Below, piece after piece: positions 55,206 through 64,000 of a DNA stretch of 64,000 nucleotides (its first letter is position 1; the number at the start of each line of letters is the position of its first letter). The notes beneath the pieces were generated by a model. That model saw only the letters and a program-made list of their open reading frames with translations, was not told where the DNA came from and made no database searches. Origin of the DNA: Actinostola sp. cb2023 (taxonomy: Eukaryota; Cnidaria; Anthozoa; Actiniaria; Actinostolidae); assembly GCA_033675265.1 (NCBI GenBank), contig JAUJYZ010000573.1, positions 42,194-106,193 of the forward strand, given 5' to 3'. Position numbers and translations under genes: made by a program.

Positions 55206-58200
55206 TTAATATATCCGAGCTTTCGTGCCCCTGGCCCATCATCAGGGAATGAAGGCAATTCTAACCACAGGCAGCCCAACTGGCCATTCCTTTTGAGGCT
55301 ACTAACTAATTGCTGGTTTTCATTAGACGTCACTTCCGGTCTCGTGAGGAATTTTTATCAGCTGAATTGCACCTTTTCAAAAGAATACTCTCTGCTTGAT
55401 AGCACATGGAGGGCAGTGTTTGCCCGTCATTTGAAGCAAATAATGAGATTCAAGGAGTTTTAACAGCTGATTGAAAGCAAGCAATTCAATAAAATGATAT
55501 TTGCGTCTTTTTTTTGATGGGTTTCCTGTGGTAGAGCACGCGCGCAATATATATATAATGCGTAGATATGTTGGGTTCCCTGTGTTGAGTACCGTATAAT
55601 ATTGGGCTCCCTGTGCGCATCCCGCGCGTCCCGCAGTACATGTGTATGTATATTGAAACAAGGTATGAAACTCGGTCATGTGACAAATACGTTTTTGCCC
55701 CTAATCTTTGTCAATATGACGTGAAAATTCAATTTTTCTTCGAATAACTAAACTTTACCGTATTCTCTAAACACTTCATAAGTTTCAGCCGTCTAATTTC
55801 ACCGTACGCTGAGAAACTTTAATTTTGACATTTTGCGCCTCATGGCCGGATGTGCGCCGCATGTATGTGGTGCAAATTTTCCGTGAAACATTCGGATTTT
55901 ACCTTCGAGATGACATCGACAACCGCTCGTCAAATCTGAACTGTGCTCTTTTTGGCAAGTTTTAGTATTTATTTTCAGTAAACATAAACCAAAGCATCTA
56001 CAATATACTTTATTTGTTTTCTCTTTTGGATTTTATAAAGTATTTGTTTTGTGTTTTGATTTTAATCAATTAAAATGCTTCAAAATTGAGGCATTGCATG
56101 TGTGTTTTTAATGCTGAATAGTCTCAATATTTAGTACTGCACAACACATTTTTGCTATCAGTGCTTGTAAACAAAATGACAACCATACGTATTTATTTCA
56201 ACAATCAGTTAAAATAAGTTTACTAGCTTTTTACACACTGTTTTGCCGTTCTTTCTGTGCAATTTATTCACTATATTGATCAGTAATACCACAATCGACA
56301 CAGTACAAGTATTATATTTTAGATTATTTAGCACGTGCACGTTCTCACGAGTTTTATTGTAAGCTCTTTTGTGTTCTACGCGGAGTTCGTAATATGAACA
56401 ATTTGTAAGAACTTGGAAGCGATACCATGTTACATTCTTACGAAAACCGTATTTAATTACTCTTTGTTTCTCTCAGTGATAGTCATTTGCTAAATAAGTT
56501 GTGTTATTTCAATGACAATAATGTATAACTGTTAATATTTTAGTTCATATGACTTCACGAGTCCATCGCCATTCATGTCTTCTTCAATGTCAGTTCGTCT
56601 ATATTTTTGCCTTAGATGGTTTATGCTGTGTTGGCGTTCCCTTGTGTTTTAAGAACAACTGTAAGAAAGTACAAAATATACGTCAAACATTTACTAGATA
56701 AGACAGTAAAAATGTTTTTAACAATAGAGGTGAAGTACTCAGGTATATTAAGGCTTGGCTTTTTAGAGCAACACGTAAAATCACATTTTTTACAATAACT
56801 CTATCGATTTATAACACATGATTATGGTGTTTGGTCCTTAGGAGGCATTTAGGTTTTGTAATATTTTAAGTGCAATTATGTTAATTTCTAGGGGTCACGT
56901 GACCTTAAAATGAGAAAATTGAAAATGGGGAGTACAGAGACTTTTCTTAGAATAATAATATAGGTGTCATTTGATGATGTTTGAAGAGGTATTCCTAAGT
57001 TAGCCTTTGATGGTTGTCCCCAGCTAAACGGTAAAGAGAAAAATGAGAATATATAATTTTCAGCTTGGTCACGTGACCTGTTTTGTCAATTATCTCCATA
57101 ACTAACAATGATGGACAACGAGAAAAGGCTATTTTGGAAAGAGCTATACAATTGTCCTTATTTAATATCTATTTTATTATTCTAAGAAAAGTCTCTGTAC
57201 ACCCCATTTTTTGTTGAATCTTTCGTACATTTGTGACCACGTGGTTTGTCACGTGATACGGCATGTCCAGTAGTTACCATATAATATTATTTGATTCAAC
57301 TAACTACAGCTACTGGCGAAGTTTCAGTTTGGTAGGTTTAATTCCTGACTCAAGATTTCAATAATTGTGATTTTATGCTAATTAGTCTCTGAGCCAAGCC
57401 TTTAAAATACACCTGAGTACCATCAGTTGGTTGAGAATTAGTGCATTTTGATCACTGACATTGACAACTACACAAGTCAAATAGCTCAATCATAACTCAT
57501 CAAAAATAATTTGCTGAGGATTATTAAGCAGCCCTTCTGCCCTCGGTATAGGCAAGTCCTTTTATTAGAGAACATTTAGAGCAAATGCTACGTTATTACC
57601 TTGACAAAAATACTTTTAGTTGAGCTTTACTTTTCAACAAAAAGTAAAGTCGAGTCCAACATCCAATTCTCCACCATTCAAAATGCCCGTAAAAGGACTA
57701 CTTTGAAATCGTCCAATTCCTTCTAAAGTTACTTAAAGTTGACAAGAATTGTGAACTTCTAAACTTACCATGGATAAGGAATATAATCCAAACGTTTACA
57801 CCGAAAAAAATTGTCTTTGTTTATACGAACTTCTCAGATGTCCCACCATTTTGAAAAGCTTCAGCTACTTTACCATGGGTACCCCCCACGGGCCTGTGTG
57901 TACGGCGGCTTCGGAAAGTAAAATCCGAATGTTTCACGGAAAATTTGCACCACATACATGCGGCGCACATCGGTCCATGATACGCCATCAGTTTCACACC
58001 TTGTTTCAATATACACATTGCTGCGGGCGCGTCCCGCAGGACGCACACAAGAAGCCCAACATAATACATGTTTATGCACAGGGAACTCAACCTTACGTAT
58101 TGTGTGCGCGCGCGCGCTCTACCACAGGAAACCCATCAAAAAAAGACGCAAATATCATTTTATTGAATTATTTAGTAGCCTCAAAAGGAATGGTTGGGCT

Positions 58201-58497
58201 GCCTGTGTTCTAACGAACTTTCAGTTAGCATAGAAAACACTGACAAATGACAAAAACGCGTTGCTTTGCACGCGCAGAGTAAAGTGATAGCATTCTTTTT
58301 ACCGTTGAACACTTTGAGAGCGCGCGCTAATTCTAATAATTCACACTAATGCCGTAAAAGAGGAAAATAATTATAAGGAATGGTTCTGCCACAGTCTCTA
58401 TTAAAAATTGCGTTCTTATTTTTGGCAATTAACCAAGCCTCCGTCCATCTTCGTTTCGTCCAGTTGTTCTCACTGGCCCGAAAGCTCGGATATATTA
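55206..58497. mobile_element. 3.25-kb composite inverted-repeat element, right-arm copy
   Basis: Mirror of 22482-25732, with 43 extra bases at about 58399-58442 (read on the minus strand: GCTTGGTTAATTGCC through TTTTTAATAGAG). The nested element is at about 56734-57418. Confidence 0.7.
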
Positions 58498-58872
58498 ATA
58501 ACCGATAGTTTGTCGTGGTGTGTCCTCTGATAGACACGGTTTGCGTCATCGAGTCGTCAAAATTGCAGTGGAATCACGAGGCGTACCTTATAAACATGCG
58601 AACCAATCGAATCTCCGGCACGCAAAGTGCACTGGGAAATATTGCGCAACTTTAGCATCTGCGGCGTTCATTAGAAAAAAAACTAAGACACGGACTGCAG
58701 ATTATGACTTGGAATCCCACAGGCCGATCAAAATCGAGATCTTTTTGGCATCGGGCAGACTGGAACCACGCGAACAACACACACACAGGTAACCCGTACA
58801 CAGAAAATACATATCCATGACATCACAAATCATCTCCATCGAAATCCAAAACTCGAGTGTTGATGCTCGCCT

Positions 58873-58987
58873 GTAGCCTCCTAAAGTAGACGCGTGTCCA
58901 GGCTTCCGTTTTACTACGCCGGCCACTAAGCAGCCGGCGTAGTAAAACGGAAGCCTGGACACGCGTCTGCTTTAATTAGGAGGCTAC
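58873..58987. repeat. 115-bp palindrome, right-arm copy
   Basis: Same sequence as 21991-22105 in mirror orientation, with identical length. Confidence 0.92.
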
Positions 58988-59100
58988 GCTCGCCTGGCGA
59001 CGCGCACCAATTCCCATGGTAACTGTAGCAAAGCTAGACATCGTGACGAAACCTTCAATTCAAATGAAAAAATATTCCCGGAATATTCCAAATATTTATA

Positions 59101-59547
59101 CAGTCAACTCTCCGCTAACGGACACTCTCGTAAGCGGACAGCTCTACTTACGGACACCTTTTCAAATCCCCGTTTTACCTTACAGTCAAACTCTGTATTT
59201 ACACATTCCCGTAAGCGGACACTCTCTCGTAAGCGGACGCGGACACTTTTGAAAATGAAAATTGGATTTTTCTTTTGTTTACGCTCTCTCGTAAGCGGAC
59301 ACACCATATAATAATGGACTTTCGGCAATGGAATTTGTCTTTAATTTGCAATAAATCAAACAAAAATATGACCTTTTACAGAGCAACAGAACAGTGGGGA
59401 TCGGTTTTGTCAAATCTCCATTTGTCCGCAGGGAAGCAAGGTGTACGGTTCAGTTGCTATTTTTCTCTACCATTTATAAGCGGACAGCTCTACTAACGGA
59501 CACTTTTTTCAATTCCCGAGGGTGTCCGCTTACGAGAGAGTTGACTG
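59101..59547. mobile_element. Tc1/mariner-like MITE, right-arm copy
   Basis: Mirror of 21431-21877. TA flanks are present on both sides and the length is the same. Confidence 0.75.
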
Positions 59548-61377
59548 TATTACTTTCGTTAAGTATTTGACTAAAAAAAACTTCTGGCAGAGAACTTCAC
59601 TTGATTTACCGGTCTTACTGTGTCGGTAGGTCGGTTGATCTAATATTGTGATATCAAGTTGTAAATAATAACTAACAATTACTAGTCATCCCAAAGGCGT
59701 TACGTTTGACAGGTTGATTCTGGTAAAGTATTATTCTTTGTGTCAATGCATGCGTCGACTGGATAATAAGCTCTATTGTCACTACAACTGGTACAGTATC
59801 TTCTGATTTCTGGGTCAAGTTTTGTGACTTTTGACCGTCAATGAAATATTCTGACCCCGAGGCTCAAAGATTTGAAAAGCTATGAAGGTTTGTGTAGGTA
59901 TTTGTGTTGTTATGTTCATGTGAAGTCCTTTACTTATTATCTAAATTACACACTTCATTTCACATCCTAAACTGTTTAGTTTGAGATTTGTATACAAATC
60001 AAACGATACGAAACTAGGGCCTTAGCAAAGTCTTGCAGTGGCGAATATGACTAAAGCAAACCTTAGGCAAGTGTATTGATTACGAATCGATAACAAGCAA
60101 GGAAATACATAGAACATGATTCGGGAACTAAGAAGTGATCCATGTAGATTGGATAAAACCTTGCGGGTAAATACAGTATAGTCTTGGATAAGGTTATTAC
60201 CGTTGATGGTGCTGGGGTCGTCATCTTCAGAGTCAATAGAGAGACTCTTGGTGAAGATGACTACCGCTCATGCTGTCGGAAAGTATAGATTTATTTCTCA
60301 AATAATGACCCAACAAGCGAGAACACTTCAAAAACAACATGCATTTTTTATTGTTTTATATGACAGCTTTACAGGGAAGAGAAAGCTAAGGACTCTAGGT
60401 CCAGGCAAGCTCTTTAATACCCTCACAAAGGCAAAGAGTAATTTTCCGTCTATTAGAGGAGTTGTTTTGTTCAAACCTATTTAATTTGACGCTAATATTA
60501 ACGTTATTCTTTGACGACGGGTGGAATGTTGACCTTCTGGTACCTAGCAGGTTTCCTTTGGTATTTAACGAGAATAAGCTGTTCGTTGAAAGTAACAATA
60601 GAATATACATTGTCTTAGCTTGATGGCATTGTGGGTAGAATGTCGAGCATGTTTTTGGATATATAACAGTCAGAAAAAGATACAATATTAGTTTTGTTTA
60701 TGTTAAAAATAAACTAAGTGACCTGATTAAATTGAACTGAGATAAATAGTTTATTGGAAGAATTAGATTGGTTAGTATAGACTGTCTGTGGCTATATTGC
60801 TATTATTGTGCTTTTTATTAAGCTTTTTTAAGCTCATCTAGTCATCACTAATCGTTATTTCAGAGATTTGTCGTTTACATGATTACCGCTGTGTTTAATT
60901 GTTTATCACACATGAAATCAATAACAAATTAAGCGCATATTCACTTGAGTGACCACCACACAGCATACTGACATGAATGAACAGGTGTAAAGGCGTACTG
61001 ACAGCTAACAACAAATGACAAGATTTCCTAGCTAGATGACTCTGAGTGCACGTACGGACATCACCCTCAGTAAGAGGGAGAAATCAATGACAAACGCGCG
61101 CATATTCACTTGTACCATGATAAACTAATGTGGAACGTCTCCTAAACGACCATCCTTGGCGTTTGATAAAGTGTATGAACGAATAAAACTAATTTTAATT
61201 AGTATATACCACACAAGTGAATAGTACTTTTCGCGCGCTCTGATTGGCTACTCAATCTCGGAATATCCTTGGCTATTCACCTCCGAGCAAAACAAAATGG
61301 CTTCGCGAGCGTGTCTCTTTCTTCTTGAAAATAAATATTATCAGTATATTTGGCTGGATATTCACTTGTGTAGTATA
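59548..61377. other. Right-arm sequence without a supported gene
   Basis: Mirror of 19598-21430. The ORF mirrored from 20538-20777 is extended here by a one-base T-run difference, which shows it is not a conserved frame. Confidence 0.45.
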
Positions 61378-61523
61378 CACTCATTTCGATAAAGTTAGTC
61401 ACCCGAAAAGCTTCGAAGGTGAGACCAAGAAGGACCATGGGTACATACATTTTAACCAACCCAGGATCCTCATCGGTCTCACCTTCGAAGTTTTACGGGT
61501 GACTAACTTTATCGAAATGAGTG
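61378..61523. repeat. Fold-back palindrome, right-arm copy
   Basis: Mirror of 19452-19597, with the same CACTCATTTCGATAAAGTTA termini. Confidence 0.9.
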
Positions 61524-61779
61524 CATCCTAAAGCAATTATTTCCCTCAGTGTCGGTGAGTAGATAGAGGTTACCTACGGGGCGGGAGGTCCCGGCCGACC
61601 TAAGCCGGTAAAATAATTTATTTATTATTTTCTCCAACTGTTAGTCATGATTACTCAAAACGTCAACAACAAAAATAAATAAAAACAAATAACAATAACA
61701 AAACATAACAAAAACACAACAAAGCAGGCTAGGGATGAAGGCATGTGTAGAACAACAAAATATACTGAGCTGTCAGTAG

Positions 61780-62347
61780 TACCGTAAATCCTCTATTATG
61801 CCCCCTCCTTCCAATAAGCCTTCCTCCTCCAATAAGTCCCCCTTTTGAAGCACGATTTTATTAAGCCCCCTCCCTCTTTTATGCCCACCCCCTTCTCCCA
61901 AAGATACCATAGAACGTAATGTGATGATATACCGTACTGTAATGACATACAACAGTCCGATACAGTACGGTATGTAATGAATGAATGAATGAATGAACTT
62001 TATTTAAAGAACGTTAATATAAAAACATTTATAAAATGCACCAATTTAGCATAGCTAATCTTCCACTGGGCCTTCTAGGTTAAATAAAAATAATGTACAT
62101 GTACGATATCTCTAAAAGTTATTACCGTATTTACTTACCTATTTATTATTTACAATAAAGTGATTAATTATGGTACCCGTGACCGTAATTGGTATAACCT
62201 ACATCTCCGGTTTTCCGCGAAATTTAATAAGCCCCCTCCCTCTATTAAGCCCCCTTGCTCTACCCCCTCCCTCCATTAAGTTAAGTCCCCCTCAAAAGTG
62301 CTTGAAATAAATAAGCTCCCCGGGGGCTTAATAGAGGATTTACGGTA
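61780..62347. mobile_element. TACCGTAAATCCTC element, right-arm copy
   Basis: Mirror of 18619-19195. It is about 9 bp shorter, partly from a differing AATG run. Confidence 0.8.
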
Positions 62348-62640
62348 ATTAACAATTGACAAAAAAAAAATTCACAAGCTTTTTATATTCGTTCAAAAAG
62401 TCACATGACAATCATCTACGATCGTAAGACCGTGCATGTGCAATCAAACAACTCATCAGTCTCATCATTATTGGCACGGCATGACCACGTTTGCTGTTCG
62501 TCAGTTTTAAAAGAGTTAAAATTCAGTTTAAATTGATTTCAAATAAGTCAATAAGGAGCAGCAAAAAAAACTTGAATCAAATTGTCTACTGGGATTCTGA
62601 GTCGTCAATAGTTGATTTTGGTACTTCCGCGTGTTTGATT

Positions 62641-63090
62641 GGTCTCCCTCACAGCCGTGTTTAGTGTCGCGCGCAACGCCCTCTCCCCCACACACGTCCG
62701 TTTATCCAAGCGCTATACAAGCTTTTTGCCCGAAATCAGATCAACGTTCGCGCCATACCAAAGACCAGTGACAAACAAGATGGCGTCCCATTGACGAAGC
62801 ATTTTGCCTTGCAGCGAAATAATTTCATATCAAAGAGTTTAACTGGGCAATACACTAAACCAATACACTAAACACGGCTGCGAGAAAGACTAGTAAATCG
62901 TTGTACATGAATTCATTTCCTAACTTGTCAACGTTCTTACGTAAATAAACAACGAAACATGAGCTGGGAGTGTCGAGTCGTTGACAACTAGTGAACATGA
63001 ATAACTAATGTAGCGCTTGGGTAAGCAGCCGTGTGTAAGGGGAGGAGAGCGTTGCCCGGTGACAACACTAAACACGGCTGCGAGGGAGAC
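62641..63090. mobile_element. MITE, right-arm copy of 17878-18326
   Basis: Same inverted GTCTCCCTC termini. Several single-base indels relative to the left copy. Confidence 0.85.
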
Positions 63091-63439
63091 TAATGTATGA
63101 TGTTGAAAGTGAATGACAACCATCAACTCTATCAATTGAAGATCCAGAGAATAAACCAGATGCTCCAGGCTCAGTTGATGAACTAGTGGCTGTGTTTATT
63201 TTGACAATATTTTCCGATTGTTCAGAGCAAGCGCCAAGTGTTGTACTGGCAGCCATTATAGAGAGTGGATGGTTTGACCGACTCAGAGTCATTTGCGGCT
63301 GATGACTGAATGATGCTGCATTGTTTACAAGAATCAGTCTTTGAAGATTCTTATTCCCACTTCGCCGCTGTGCAATGAAATTCGTTGGTACTTCGGCATT
63401 CATCAAGCGAGAAACTATGACACGTTTTTCGGATTTTCA
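63068..63439 (-). pseudogene. Ser-rich hypothetical ORF, right copy with one-base insertion
   Basis: Mirror of 17529-17900. One extra A after the ATG (ATGAAAATCCG against ATGAAATCCG) moves the first residues out of frame. The rest of the frame is intact to the same stop. Whether this is a mutation or a base-calling error cannot be told here. Confidence 0.3.
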
Positions 63440-64000
63440 TCGGTCAATCCTACTCGTTCTTTGAGAAAATATGTTCATAATTACGCTATGATAAAGAATT
63501 AAAAGCCCAAAACCTGTTTTGTGACATGACAGCATAACAACAATAACAATTGTCATTCACATTATTTTCTCCATGATTTTCATTGGTCGAGAGACGACTA
63601 CGTCACTGCAGATAACTTCCTACGAATAAGTGTAACTCACCTTGACAATGGCAGCTCGATTGTTTTCAGAGTTGTTGCTTTTGGTGAGAGAAGAAAATAA
63701 CGTGAATGATAAAACAATTAGTGAACTCGGTTTTTTGCAAAATATCGTGATTTTGTCAGTGTCTCCGCAGATAATTATTTGCTTCTGCCTTCGGCATCAG
63801 TAAAATAATTATTCTGCTCGCCACGACAAATCACGACAATTTTGCTCAACCTCGTTCAATCATTGCTTATAGTTTATTTTTTAACAGCTTTGATATTACT
63901 CTTACCAACAGACGTGCATAACAGCAGTCCACAAATGCCGGCGAGCTTCGTTCTACAAACCATCCATTCCACCTGAGCTTTGAGTAATAGCACGTAATGG
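63440..64000. other. Outer edge of right arm, no gene seen
   Basis: Mirror of 16974-17528 with raised mismatch and indel density. The arm is cut by the window boundary. Confidence 0.5.

Larger units (their letters stand above)
42968..64000 (-). repeat. Right arm of the giant inverted repeat (runs off the window)
   Basis: This is the reverse complement of 16974-38092. All elements of the left arm recur in mirror order. Differences are mostly single-base homopolymer changes, plus a 43-bp insertion near 58400, 5 bp less near 60975, 9 bp more near 52083, and scattered satellite variants. The mismatch rate rises in the last ~1.4 kb. Confidence 0.97.

Overview
This is eukaryotic nuclear DNA, almost certainly cnidarian and most likely from an anthozoan such as a coral or anemone. 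The best evidence is a minus-strand exon at 12.8-14.2 kb encoding seven copies of the Cys pattern C-x3-C-x3-C-x3-C-x3-CC. That pattern is the nematocyst cysteine-rich domain (NCRD) of minicollagens and other stinging-capsule wall proteins. The rest of the window is gene-poor and AT-rich, crowded with fold-back MITEs, tRNA-derived SINEs, minisatellites and a long satellite array. It holds no bacterial-style operons, rRNA, CRISPR or phage genes.

Layout. (1) 0-12.5 kb: intergenic DNA with many short inverted-repeat elements: hairpins at 0.27-0.59 kb, an inverted SINE pair at 1.7 kb, a nested MITE at 2.1-2.5 kb, a triple palindrome at 9.9 kb and two copies of a 240-bp MITE at 11.4 and 12.2 kb. 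It also holds a minisatellite of alternating ~90-bp units at 6.0-8.4 kb. (2) 12.5-14.25 kb: a 65-bp tandem repeat that overlaps the 3' end of the NCRD gene, then the NCRD exon itself with an internal 39-bp coding minisatellite. (3) 14.3-16.97 kb: repeat-rich flank with a possible TATA/Inr promoter and a 36-aa signal-peptide-like ORF at 15.4-15.6 kb, a PIF/Harbinger-like MITE and a 40-bp tandem repeat. (4) 16.97-64.0 kb: one giant inverted repeat. The left arm (16974-38092) is repeated in reverse complement in the right arm (42968-64000, still matching at the window edge). The spacer of about 4.9 kb is mostly (CTCG)n and (GATA/TATC)n. Each arm carries the same series of mobile elements on its outer part and about 8.8 kb of a 67-bp satellite on its inner part. 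The satellite is interrupted four times per arm by a ~165-bp module with NRF1-like and YY1-like motifs.

The arms share even the order and spacing of satellite blocks. They therefore arose by copying one whole segment, either as a recent genomic palindrome or as a fold-back read or assembly artefact. Most arm differences are single-base homopolymer changes, and the left inner arm and spacer look error-rich. An artefact is a serious possibility. A 43-bp arm-specific indel and other multi-base differences argue for two real templates, such as alleles.

Apart from the NCRD exon, no long ORF is convincing as protein coding. The long open frames in the satellites and tetranucleotide arrays are by-products of repeat periodicity. 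Four short exon-like ORFs are listed at low confidence.
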